From CAZLRH01 sp964562015 (GTDB lineage Bacteria > Verrucomicrobiota > Verrucomicrobiia > Opitutales > JABDGR01), in the NCBI GenBank assembly GCA_964562015.1, contig CAZLRH010000011.1, positions 55,491 through 119,490 on the forward strand: DNA of 64,000 nt, in the 5' to 3' direction. Below, one piece after another: positions 25,963 to 35,500 of the stretch; the first letter of the stretch is position 1, and the number at the start of each line of letters is the position of its first letter. The notes under the pieces were generated by a model that was not told the origin of the DNA, searched no databases, and saw only the letters and a list, made by a program, of their open reading frames with translations. Made by a program: the position numbers and the translations under genes.

Positions 25963-26895
25963 ATGAGCACTCCCGACGCAAATCTGGTGCGCGCCTGGCT
26001 GACGGACTGGCAGGAGTCGGTCATCGAGCAGATGCGGGCGGTGGATCCCTCGGCGCATTTTGGCCTGGATGCCTGGGAGCGTCCGGACGGCGGAGGCGGT
26101 GTGTCACGGGCCTGCGCCAACGGCGAGGTTTTGGAAAAAGCCGGGGTGAATTTTTCCGATGTGCGCGGCTCCGCCCTGCCGCCGTCCGCCACGGCCACGC
26201 GTCCCGAATTGTCCGGGCATTCCTTTAGAGCGATGGGCGTTTCCATCGTGATTCATCCGCGCAATCCGTATTGCCCCACCACGCACGCGAACTTGCGTTT
26301 CATGGCGGTGCAGCGTCCGGGCCAGGGCGACACCTGGTGGTTTGGCGGCGGGTTTGATTTGACGCCCTATTACGGATTTGTGGACGACGCCGTGGAGTGG
26401 CATCGCGCCGCGCAAGCGGCTTGTGCCCCGCATGGCGGCCACCTTTACGCCCAGTTCAAGGCCACCTGCGACCAGTATTTTTATTTAAAACACCGCCAGG
26501 AAGCGCGCGGGATTGGCGGCTTGTTTTTTGACGACCACCATGAGGGCGGCTTCGACGAAAGTTTTGGGCTGGTGCGCGACATCGGCGACGCCTTTCCCCG
26601 CGTGTACACCACGATTTTGCGGCGGCGCAAGGAGGCGAAGTTCGGCGAGCGCGAGCGGCAGTTTCAGCTCTATCGGCGGGGCCGCTATGTTGAATTCAAC
26701 CTGCTCTACGATCGCGGAACGCTCTTTGGTTTGCAGTCCGGCGGGCGGGTGGAGTCCATTCTCATGTCGCTGCCGCCGCTGGTGCGCTGGGACTACGGTT
26801 GGAAGGCCGAGCCGGGCAGCCCGGAAGCGGCGCTCGTGGACATTTATTTAAAACCGCGCGATTGGCTGGAGGAAGCGCCCTTGGGCGAAAAATAA
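25963..26895 (+). CDS. hemF: oxygen-dependent coproporphyrinogen III oxidase
   Basis: Oxidative decarboxylation of coproporphyrinogen III to protoporphyrinogen IX, using O2. The signature MGVSIVIHPRNPYCPTTHAN, followed by LRFM, plus WWFGGGFDLTPYY and FFDDHHEGGFD, is complete; 310 residues is the normal length. It begins six bases after hemC, so co-transcription is likely. The choice of the aerobic enzyme rather than HemN suggests the cell makes heme in the presence of oxygen. Confidence 0.96.
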   Translation: MSTPDANLVRAWLTDWQESVIEQMRAVDPSAHFGLDAWERPDGGGGVSRACANGEVLEKAGVNFSDVRGSALPPSATATRPELSGHSFRAMGVSIVIHPRNPYCPTTHANLRFMAVQRPGQGDTWWFGGGFDLTPYYGFVDDAVEWHRAAQAACAPHGGHLYAQFKATCDQYFYLKHRQEARGIGGLFFDDHHEGGFDESFGLVRDIGDAFPRVYTTILRRRKEAKFGERERQFQLYRRGRYVEFNLLYDRGTLFGLQSGGRVESILMSLPPLVRWDYGWKAEPGSPEAALVDIYLKPRDWLEEAPLGEK

Positions 26896-26910
26896 ATTAA
26901 GAAACGCACC

Positions 26911-27945
26911 ATGACCGCGCGCCAACGTTTACTCGCCGCTTGTGACCGCTCGCCGGTGGACCGTCCGCCGGTGTGGGTGATGCGCCAGGCCGGGCGCTAT
27001 CTGCCCGAGTATCGGGCGCTGAAGGAAAAGCATGGATTCTTGACCATGGTCAAGACGCCGGAGCTCGCCGCGGAGGTGACATTGCAACCGTTGCACCGCT
27101 TTCCGCTGGATGCCGCGATATTGTTCAGTGATATTTTGGTGGTGCCCGAGGCACTGGGCCAGCCGTACCGCTTTAAGGAAGAAGGCGGCATCGCGATGGA
27201 TTTCCCGCTCAATTCCCCGGAGCGCATCCGCCTGCTGCGCCCCGAGGCCGTGGCGGAAAAGCTCGATTACCAGGCGCAGGCGCTGCGGAAGTTGCGCCGG
27301 GAGCTGGGGCCGGACACCGCGCTGCTGGGCTTTGCGGGCGCACCCTGGACGCTGGCCGCCTACATGGTCGAGGGCGGCGCGCCGGCCGAGCCCGCGGCCA
27401 TCTACACGCTCGCGGAAACGGAGCCGGTGCTTTTCGGTGAATTGATGGAAATTATCACGGAAGCGGTGACGGCGTCGCTGCGGCTCCAATTGGCCGCCGG
27501 CGCCGATGCCGTGCAGATTTTCGACTCGTGGGGCGCGCGCTGCCCCGATGCGTACTACCAGGATTGGTCGTTACGCTGGATAACGGATATCATTGCGGCC
27601 CTGCCAGCGAAGGCCCCCGTGATTCTCTTCGCCAAGGGTATGGCGGGCTTTGGCGAAGATCTGGCGGCGACGGGCGCGCGCGTCCTGAGCCTCGATACGA
27701 GCGTGGATTTGAATGCTTTTCGCGCCGAACATTGCGAGGTGGCCACACAGGGTAATCTCGATCCGCTTTTGCTCGAAGGCGAACCGGAGGCGGTGCGCGC
27801 CGCCACCCGGGCCCTCCTCCGCTCGCTCGACGGGCCCGGTCATATCGTCAATCTCGGACACGGCCTCACGCCGGCGGCGCGGGTCGAGAGCGTCGCCGCC
27901 CTCGTGGAAACCGTCGTCGGCTTCGGCCCGGCGGCCCGGGCATGA
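26911..27945 (+). CDS. hemE: uroporphyrinogen decarboxylase
   Basis: Decarboxylates uroporphyrinogen III to coproporphyrinogen III. PVWVMRQAGRYLPEYR at the N-terminus and GFAGAPWTLAAYMVEGG, QIFDSWG, GNLDPLLL and NLGHGLTP further on are diagnostic. 344 residues is standard. Its stop overlaps the ATG of the next gene (ATGA), a sign of translational coupling. Confidence 0.96.
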   Translation: MTARQRLLAACDRSPVDRPPVWVMRQAGRYLPEYRALKEKHGFLTMVKTPELAAEVTLQPLHRFPLDAAILFSDILVVPEALGQPYRFKEEGGIAMDFPLNSPERIRLLRPEAVAEKLDYQAQALRKLRRELGPDTALLGFAGAPWTLAAYMVEGGAPAEPAAIYTLAETEPVLFGELMEIITEAVTASLRLQLAAGADAVQIFDSWGARCPDAYYQDWSLRWITDIIAALPAKAPVILFAKGMAGFGEDLAATGARVLSLDTSVDLNAFRAEHCEVATQGNLDPLLLEGEPEAVRAATRALLRSLDGPGHIVNLGHGLTPAARVESVAALVETVVGFGPAARA

Positions 27946-29333
27946 AACGCCTGCTTGTCATCGGCGGTGGTCTCACGGGCCTGAGCGCAGCCTGGCACGC
28001 CCGGCGCGCGGCGGTGGATGTCCGGCTGTTGGAGAGCGGACCGCAAGTGGGTGGGGTCGTGCAAACATTTCGGGAAAACGGCTACCTGGCCGAGGCCGGC
28101 CCCAACTCCCTGCAACTTTCCACGCCCGCGCAAAAGGAAATGCTGGAGGCGCTCGGCCTCGGGCCGGAGATTTGCGAGGCCAACCCCGACGCGCGCAACC
28201 GCTTTGTGGTGCGGGCGGGGCGACTGGTGCCGGTGCCGCTCAGTCCGTGGCAATTTTTCTCCACCCCGCTCTTGAGCGCCGGAGCGAAATGGCGCGTGCT
28301 GCGCGAACCCTGGATTCCCACGCGGTCGCCGGCGACGGCGGGCGACGAATCCGTGGCGGATTTTGTGCGGCGGCGGCTGGGCCCGGAAGTGCTGGCGTAC
28401 GCGGTCGAGCCGTTTACGGGCGGGGTTTACGCGGCGCCGCCCGACCAACTGGTTTTGCGCCATGCGTTTCCACGGTTGAAGGCGTTGGAAGACACGCACG
28501 GTTCGCTGGGCCGGGCGGCGTTGAAGCTGCTGTGGAGGCGCCGCCAGGTAGGCGCCAAACGTTTTCCGTCGCGCTCGATTTCCTTTCGTGAAGGCATGGT
28601 GGCCCTGCCGCGCGCACTCGCGGCGCAACTGGGCGAACCGTGCATTATACCCGGAGCGAAACTTTCGTCCCTGACGCGCGCCGAAAATGGCCACTGGACG
28701 GCGGCGTGGGAGGCGCCGGCCGGCAAGACGCAGGAGGACTTTGATGCTGTGGTCGTGGCAGTACCCGCCCATGCCGTTGGGCAGATGCCGTTGCCGGAGA
28801 AACTGCTCGAAGCGTTGGCGCCGTTAAGCGCCGTCGAGCATCCGCCGCTGGCCGCGGTCGTGTTCGGCTACGCACGGGAGCAAGTGCGCCATGCCCTGGA
28901 TGGTTTTGGCGTGCTGCTACCCTCGGTGGAACCGTATCATATTTTAGGAACGTTGTTCACCAGTTCGCTTTTCCCCGGGCGCGCGCCAGCGGGCCATGTC
29001 ACCCTGACGACCTTTGTCGGCGGGGCGCGGTGGCCGGAATTTGCCACCATGCGGGACGAGGGCCTGCTGCACTTGGTGCAGGGCGACCTCGAGAAACTGC
29101 TCGGGGCGCGGGGTGCGCCGTCGTACCAGCGCATCATCCGCTGGCCGCGTTCAATTCCCCAATATGGCTTTAAGCACGACCAGGTGCTTGCGGCGCTGCA
29201 GGCGGCGGAACGCGCGTGGCCGGGCCTGGCGCTGGCGGGCAGTTACCGCGGCGGCGTATCGGTCACGCAATGCCTGGAAAATGGCCGGCTGGCGGCGACG
29301 CAGGCGTTAAACCAGTCGCTTTCCGCCGGCTAA
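27942..29333 (+). CDS. hemY: protoporphyrinogen oxidase, HemY type
   Basis: An FAD-dependent, oxygen-using oxidase of protoporphyrinogen IX, 463 residues. The dinucleotide motif LLVIGGGLTGLSAAWHA with LLESGPQVGGVVQT and EAGPNSLQL begins the protein, FVRRRLGPEVLAYAVEPFTGGVYA is the characteristic middle segment (quoted in part as YAVEPFTGGVYA), and ALAGSYRGGVSVTQCLENGR, quoted as GSYRGGVSV, is the C-terminal FAD-contact motif. It overlaps hemE by four bases and its stop overlaps a possible start of hemH. A coproporphyrinogen oxidase role, as in Gram-positive bacteria, is less likely because HemF is present. Confidence 0.93.
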   Translation: MKRLLVIGGGLTGLSAAWHARRAAVDVRLLESGPQVGGVVQTFRENGYLAEAGPNSLQLSTPAQKEMLEALGLGPEICEANPDARNRFVVRAGRLVPVPLSPWQFFSTPLLSAGAKWRVLREPWIPTRSPATAGDESVADFVRRRLGPEVLAYAVEPFTGGVYAAPPDQLVLRHAFPRLKALEDTHGSLGRAALKLLWRRRQVGAKRFPSRSISFREGMVALPRALAAQLGEPCIIPGAKLSSLTRAENGHWTAAWEAPAGKTQEDFDAVVVAVPAHAVGQMPLPEKLLEALAPLSAVEHPPLAAVVFGYAREQVRHALDGFGVLLPSVEPYHILGTLFTSSLFPGRAPAGHVTLTTFVGGARWPEFATMRDEGLLHLVQGDLEKLLGARGAPSYQRIIRWPRSIPQYGFKHDQVLAALQAAERAWPGLALAGSYRGGVSVTQCLENGRLAATQALNQSLSAG

Positions 29334-29356
29334 TGGCTTTGAATCGTCTTTTTACC

Positions 29357-30418
29357 ATGAGCCAGCCCGCCGTTTTGCTCCTTAACCTTGGTTCGCCGGA
29401 GTCTCCCTCCGTGCCGGATGTGCGGCGCTATTTGCGCGAATTTTTATGGGATGAGCGGGTGCTCGACACCGCGGCACCGCGGCGCTGGCTGGTGCTCAAT
29501 TTATTCATCCTGCCCTTTCGCCCGGCAAAAACGGCTGCCGCTTACGCGACCATTTGGACACCCGCAGGCTCTCCCCTCTTGGTCACGAGTCGAAACGTGC
29601 GCGAGAAGGTGCAGGCGGACCTCGGTTCGTCCGCACGCATCGCCCTCGCCATGCGGTACGGCGAGCCCTCCATCCCGCGCGTGGTGGAGGAATTGAAGCA
29701 GGCGGGCGTCTCGCGCATTTTTCTCATTCCGTTGTACCCGCATTACGCAATGTCGAGCTACGAAACCGCCGTCGTGCAGGCGGAAAAGGAACTGGCGGCG
29801 CGCCTGCCTGAGGTTCCGGTGGAAACCCTGCCGCCGTTCTACGACGACCCCGCTTACCTCGCGGCATTGGCTGAATCCGTCCAACCCTACTTGGCCGAGG
29901 GTTATGACAAAATACTTTTTTCCTACCACGGCTTGCCTTACCGCCACATGCGCGTGAGCGACCCCTCGCACGCGCATTGCCTGAGCCGGCCGGATTGTTG
30001 CGAAGGCTGCCACCCGGCCCACGCGACGTGCTACCGCCACCAGTGCCTGCGCGCGACGGAACTCGTGGTCGAGCGCCTGGGCGTGTCGCGCGACAAATTT
30101 GAAATCTCGTTCCAGAGCCGCCTGACCAACGAGCCCTGGCTGACGCCCTATACGGATCACCGCCTGGAAGCCTTGCCGGGCGAAGGGGTCAAACGACTGC
30201 TCGTCTTGTGCCCGGCGTTCGTGAGTGATTGCCTGGAAACGCTGGAGGAAGTGGCCGAGCGCGGACGGGAATCCTTCCTGCACGCCGGCGGCACGTCGTT
30301 CAAATTGATTCCCTGCTTGAACGAGCATCCGGCGTGGCTGGGTTTCTTGGGCGACAAAATCCGCACCTGGTTGCAGGCCACACCCCGCCCCAGCCTGCCG
30401 CGCTGGCAATTGACGTAA
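29357..30418 (+). CDS. hemH: ferrochelatase with an internal cysteine cluster
   Basis: Inserts Fe2+ into protoporphyrin IX. LLLNLGSPESPSVPDVRRYL at the start, SYHGLPYRHM with catalytic His191, and FQSRLTNEPWLTPYTD near the C-terminus identify it; 353 residues from ATG 29357 (ATG 29333, overlapping the hemY stop, is an alternative). Residues 208-230 carry six cysteines (Cys208, 214, 215, 218, 225, 230) where many ferrochelatases have a short loop; some bacterial ferrochelatases are known to hold a [2Fe-2S] cluster, so this could be one. Last gene of the heme run. Confidence 0.95.
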   Translation: MSQPAVLLLNLGSPESPSVPDVRRYLREFLWDERVLDTAAPRRWLVLNLFILPFRPAKTAAAYATIWTPAGSPLLVTSRNVREKVQADLGSSARIALAMRYGEPSIPRVVEELKQAGVSRIFLIPLYPHYAMSSYETAVVQAEKELAARLPEVPVETLPPFYDDPAYLAALAESVQPYLAEGYDKILFSYHGLPYRHMRVSDPSHAHCLSRPDCCEGCHPAHATCYRHQCLRATELVVERLGVSRDKFEISFQSRLTNEPWLTPYTDHRLEALPGEGVKRLLVLCPAFVSDCLETLEEVAERGRESFLHAGGTSFKLIPCLNEHPAWLGFLGDKIRTWLQATPRPSLPRWQLT

Positions 30419-30462
30419 GGCCCGGTCTTGCTAAACTCGCGCTTCCTCCTCCTGCTTTTGCA

Positions 30463-31608
30463 ATGATGCACCCGTCCCTCGCCCGCACCCGCCGCTGGCT
30501 GTTTGCAGCCCTGGCATTATTCACCGGCAATGTTGTGCTGGCCCAGACGGCCACTGAGCCGCCAGCGGGCGCGACGGCCAGCGAGATTCCGCCGGCGCCG
30601 ACGCCCCAGCACCTGAACGTCGCCGTCGTGGAGCATCCGCCGTTTATGGTGGATGAGAAAGGGGTGCCCGCCGGCTTCAGCGTCGAATTGTGGCAGGAGA
30701 TTGCGAATCTCAACAAGTGGACCTTCACTTACACGAGCCTGCCCTCCATCCGCGCGGGCCTCGAGGCGGTGAAGAGCGGCCAGTACGACGTCTTGGTGAG
30801 CGACACCAGCATCACCAGTTCACGGCTCGAAGAGGTGGATTTTTCGCATCCGTTTTTTCGCGGCGGTTTTCAAATCATGATCACGGATGCCCGTCCGCAT
30901 ACGTGGCGGTGGGTGGTGGAGAACATCGGGCAACTACTCCACATGCGCGTGTTGCAGGGCGCCTTTTTGGCGGTGGTGCTGCTCACCCTGGTGGTGGCTT
31001 TTTTCGAGCGGAAACACAACCCGACCTTTCCCAAGGTCTGGCATGAGGGCCTGGCCGAGGCTTTTTATTTGGTCTCCACGCTCACACTGACCGGCAAGTC
31101 CAATTACAAGGGTTTCCCGGGGACGATCGGACGCATGGCCATGGTGTTTTGGACCATCTTCGGAGTCTTGATGGTGGCGTTTGTGACGTCGACCATCACC
31201 ACCACGATGACGGTGGAAAAGCTGGCCGGGCACATCGATGGCCCGGAGGATTTGCCAGGCAAGCCCGTGGGGGTGCTCGCCGGCGGTTTGGGCGAGCAGT
31301 ACGCGATTGAGAACCATCTCGACGAGACCTCCTATCCGAATATCGCCGCGGCGGCGAAGGCGCTGGTGGCCGGCCAGATACAAGCCATCGTGGATGATGC
31401 CGCGGAATTGCAATATTACGACAAGAGCCACCCGGAATTACCCATCACCGAGGTCGGCCCGATCTTTGAACGCCATGACTACGGGTTTGCGGTGAAGAAG
31501 GACAGCCCGCTGCGCCACCCCATCAACCAGACGCTCGTGTTGCTCAACGAACGCGGCTTCATGACCAAGATCGGCAACGAATATTTTGGCAATATGTACC
31601 GGCCGTGA
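30463..31608 (+). CDS. ionotropic-glutamate-receptor-like channel
   Basis: A 381-residue bacterial receptor channel of GluR0-like layout. Signal peptide 1-27; first half of a periplasmic binding-protein domain about 50-145 (LNVAVVEHPPFMV, GQYDVLVSDTSIT); membrane helix M1 165-181; re-entrant pore about 196-215; helix M2 223-248; then the second binding-domain half about 255-380. The pore reads STLTLTGKSNYKGFPG, not the TVGYGD potassium filter. The VTSTITTTMTVEKL end of M2 replaces the SYTANLA signature. ATG 30463 follows hemH by 45 bases. Channel function is inferred from architecture; a two-helix solute receptor is the alternative. Confidence 0.8.
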   Translation: MMHPSLARTRRWLFAALALFTGNVVLAQTATEPPAGATASEIPPAPTPQHLNVAVVEHPPFMVDEKGVPAGFSVELWQEIANLNKWTFTYTSLPSIRAGLEAVKSGQYDVLVSDTSITSSRLEEVDFSHPFFRGGFQIMITDARPHTWRWVVENIGQLLHMRVLQGAFLAVVLLTLVVAFFERKHNPTFPKVWHEGLAEAFYLVSTLTLTGKSNYKGFPGTIGRMAMVFWTIFGVLMVAFVTSTITTTMTVEKLAGHIDGPEDLPGKPVGVLAGGLGEQYAIENHLDETSYPNIAAAAKALVAGQIQAIVDDAAELQYYDKSHPELPITEVGPIFERHDYGFAVKKDSPLRHPINQTLVLLNERGFMTKIGNEYFGNMYRP

Positions 31609-31670
31609 AGGTGGGGCGACTCTGCGTGCATAAAATTCACCGGTTACAATTCCCTTGCGGCGGCTGAAGC

Positions 31671-32462
31671 GTGCGCCTAAGCGTGGGCCTTGTGAGTGCG
31701 TCTTGTTCTACCCCATCGTCCCATTCTTCACTCGGGAAGGAGTCGAGGCGCGAGGCGTTTGCCACCACCCATTGGTCAGTCGTCCTGCTGGCCGGGCGCA
31801 ATGATACGGAGCGGGCGCAGGCCGCACTGGCCAGGTTGTGCAGAACCTACTGGTATCCGCTGTACGCCTACGCCCGGCGGCAAAACCTGGCCCCGGCGGA
31901 GGCGCAGGATTTGACGCAGACGTTGTTCGAGCAATTGATTGAACGCCAGTTCCTGGCCCGCGCGGATCCGGCACGAGGGCGTTTTCGCTCGTTTATGCTG
32001 ACGGTGATGAAGAATTTGCTCGCGGGCGACCGTCGCCGCGCCCGCGCGCAAAAACGCGGCGGCGCGCAAGAGATTTTTTCGCTCGATCTGTCGGCCGCCG
32101 AACAACGTTATGCCACCGAGCCGGCGGATTCGGCTTCGCCCGATAAATTGTTCGATCGGCAGTGGGCGCTCACCCTTTTGGACGCAGTCCTGGGACGGCT
32201 GGAACAGGAGCACCTTAGCGAGGGCAAAGCCGGCAGCTTTGCGGTATTGCGCGAGACCTTGATGGGCGCGCGAGAGGCGCAGCCTTATGCTGAACTGGCC
32301 GCTCGTTTGCAATGGACGGAGGGTGCGGTCAAAGTCGCGGTGCACCGCTTGCGCAAGCGCTATCGGGAGATGCTGAGGGTGGAAATTTCCCAGACCGTGG
32401 CCGGCCAGGCGGACACCGACGAGGAAATGCGGCACCTTTTTGCCAGTTTGTCGGGGGATTAA
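31671..32462 (+). CDS. ECF-type RNA polymerase sigma factor
   Basis: A 263-residue sigma-70 family protein of the extracytoplasmic-function type common in Planctomycetes and Verrucomicrobia. FATTHWSVVLLAG opens the conserved part, LCRTYWYPLYAYARRQN and EAQDLTQTLFEQLIE form region 2, and YAELAARLQWTEGAVKVAVHRLRKRYRE, quoted as WTEGAVKVAVHRLRKR, is the region 4 helix-turn-helix. The annotated start is GTG; the true start may be about 20 residues later. It lies 90 bases before a membrane kinase, a pairing that suggests kinase-linked sigma control. No anti-sigma gene is visible. Confidence 0.88.
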   Translation: MRLSVGLVSASCSTPSSHSSLGKESRREAFATTHWSVVLLAGRNDTERAQAALARLCRTYWYPLYAYARRQNLAPAEAQDLTQTLFEQLIERQFLARADPARGRFRSFMLTVMKNLLAGDRRRARAQKRGGAQEIFSLDLSAAEQRYATEPADSASPDKLFDRQWALTLLDAVLGRLEQEHLSEGKAGSFAVLRETLMGAREAQPYAELAARLQWTEGAVKVAVHRLRKRYREMLRVEISQTVAGQADTDEEMRHLFASLSGD

Positions 32463-32551
32463 GCGGAGACTCGGTTTTGGCCAACAAGGCCTTATTCTCC
32501 AATGGATGTAACCTTTGCCGCTCTTTGGCATAGTAGGAGGAAAGGCCAACA

Positions 32552-35500
32552 ATGGATTCCCCAAACACTTGTCCCCGCTGCGGTCGCCCACTCGCTTTGC
32601 AACATGCCCAAGGTCTGTGCCCGGCGTGCCTCTTGCAAGCGGGCTTTCCGACCGGCCCCGCAACCGAAGGTGCCGCGCCCGCCGCGGGCAGCAAGAATGC
32701 GTTTGTGCCGCCCGCCCCGGCCGAGCTGGCCGGACTCTTCCCGCAATTGCAAATTCTAGAGCTCATTGGCCAAGGCGGCATGGGCGCAGTATACCGGGCG
32801 CGCCAACCGGCGTTGGAGCGTTTTGTCGCCCTAAAAATCCTTCCGACGCAAGTGCCGGATGATCCGGGTTTTGCCGAGCGGTTTGCCCGGGAAGCCCGGG
32901 CGCTGGCCCGGCTGAGTCACCCGAACATCGTCGCCATTTATGATTTTGGCCACACCGGTGCTTATCATTACTTTCTGATGGAGTATGTGGACGGGGCCAA
33001 CCTGCGGCAAATCGAGCGCGCGGGAAAACTCGCGCCGCGCGAGGCGCTGCAAATCATTCCGCAAATCTGTGCCGCGTTGCAATTTGCGCATGACGACGGC
33101 GTGGTTCACCGCGACATCAAACCCGAGAACATCCTCTTGGATAAAAAGGGGCGCGTTAAGATTGCCGATTTTGGTTTGGCCAAAATATTTGGATCATCCG
33201 ACGGCCCCCAATCGGCCATCACTGAAGCGGGCCAGGTCATGGGCACTCCGCACTACATGGCGCCCGAGCAGGTGGAGCGCCCGGCGGAGGTGGATCATCG
33301 CGCCGACATTTATTCTCTGGGCGTGGTTTTTTATGAAATGCTCACGGGCGAGCTCCCGCTCGGGAAATTCGCCCATCCTTCGCAACTCGTGCCGCTCGAC
33401 GCGCGGCTGGATGATGTGGTCATGCGGACGCTGGAAAAAGCACCCGCCCAGCGCTATCAGCAGGCCAGCGAGATAAAGACCGCGGTGGAGACTATCGCGG
33501 AGGGCGAACCCATGAACGCCGTTCCGTCTCCGGCTTCAAGCGAGCCTGTCACTGGATATTTGCGTTTCCTCTGGCCGACGGCCCTGCTCCTGGCCCTGCT
33601 GTTCCTCTCGACGGACAGTCTCTCGCGCGGACTGGGCATCATGCAAGCCACCGATACCATTTTGCTCGAGAGCCCGATTCTCGCCGAAGACGCGAATTCA
33701 TTGACCGGATATGCCTTCAATCAGCATAAGTTGGTTCTGCCGGCGATGAGTAGCCAAGGCTATCACTGGATCATGCAGACCGAGGAAATGCTGGCGGACC
33801 TGCGCGGCGAAGGTCCGCGCACCTCGGGAAACGACACGTCCAGTGGCCTACCCCGGCAGGCGTGGAGTTCCTCGATGCACTGGCCCGTCCTGGGGGCGGC
33901 CTGGATCTATGGAAAAGTCACCCACCAACCGCCGGCCCTTGGCATCGCGCTTATTGCGCCTTATGCGAACACCACCTTGTTGGGACTGTTGCTGCTGGTT
34001 TTCACCCCCATATTGGCCAAGCGTTTCGGCCCCTGGGCGGCGGCATTATTCGCCTTGGGCGGCGTGACTGTTTACCCGCTGTATGAATTCTACACCACGG
34101 GTTACTTTGATGCGCCCGGACTCATTGCCACGTGCGACATGCTGACGATTCTATGCCTTTTGCTCGGCGGTGCGGGCTGGTTGCGAAATCCAACTTACTC
34201 CGCACGACTGGGTTCCCAGGAAAAGGCTCTATGGACTTGGCTGCCCGAGCGAATGCAAGCGCGGCGCTGGTTCGTCGCCTCGGCCGTGGCGGGCGGCATT
34301 GGTTTGTGGGTGAGTGCGCAGCGCACCTCAGCGCTGCCGGTGCTTTTGGGCCTGGGCCTGGGCGGGATCGTCGGCACGGGTTGGTATGGGCGCGGGCTGA
34401 GTGAAAAATCCCCGTGGCGAACCGATCCAACCCTTTGGCGGCTTTGGGGCTGGACCGGCGCCGTTACCAGCTTGCTCTGTTACTTTCTCGATTATGCCCC
34501 TTCAAATTTTGATCAACGCGTCGAGGTGACTTTACACGCTCTGGCGTGGGTTGGTTCGGGCGATTTACTCACCCGCTTGTGCCGTTGGCTCAATCGTGGA
34601 CGACTGGGTCAGGGGCCGGGATCGGCGAGACCGGAAGTGCTGCGACTTTGTATGGATATGGCCCTCGTCGGCCTTTTTCCCGCCGTCGCCCTCGCCTTGG
34701 GCAAGTATGAATGGCTTTTGGGGGACGCCTTTATACAGTCGTTATGGCGCGACTATATCATTGAAGCCCGCCCGCTGTTGAAACAAATCTCGTACCTGAG
34801 TGTAACCGAGGCTTTGGCGGGCATTAATATTTTGCCGTTGATCGCCCTGCCGATGCTGGCGCTGTTTTTTTCCCGCAAGCTGCTTCGCCCCTGGAAGGCG
34901 GTGCTGGCGATGGTGCTCATCCCCGGTCTGCTGGTTTTTGGCCTGGCTTTGACGGAAATCCTCTGGCTTGGTTTGGATTGCGCCTTATGGCTGCCGGGAT
35001 TGACCGTGCTGGCGCTTATCGTTACGCGCGCCCGGCCGGATATTCGCTGGCCGTGGTGGACGAAAATGGGTGCGGGTGTTTTTGCCTGTCTGGTAGTGCT
35101 GCCCTACCCCGTCTTTACGATCGCCTATAAGTTCAAGCAGGGTTTTGTGGCGCCAACAAATGCCCTGGATCTCGCGCAGGTCGTCACTCGCGATGCCTCG
35201 TGGCGCATTCGCCAACGTTTGGGCGCGCAGACCGGCCTGATTGTCAGCGGCCCGACGGTCACCACGTGGATGATGTACTTTGGGGGATTTGACGGGCTCG
35301 GGTCTTATGGGCTCGAAAATGCCGCCGGGATGAAGGCCGCGGCGGCGATTTACGGCGCCGAGACGCCGGCAAAAGCCGGGGCCCTGATTGAAAAATATGG
35401 GGTTACAGATTTAGTGGTGTTCTCGTGGGACGCATTTGCTGCGGAATATGCCAAGCTCGCCCACGGCTTGCGAGTGACCGACGCGGCTCCCCAGCCAGCC

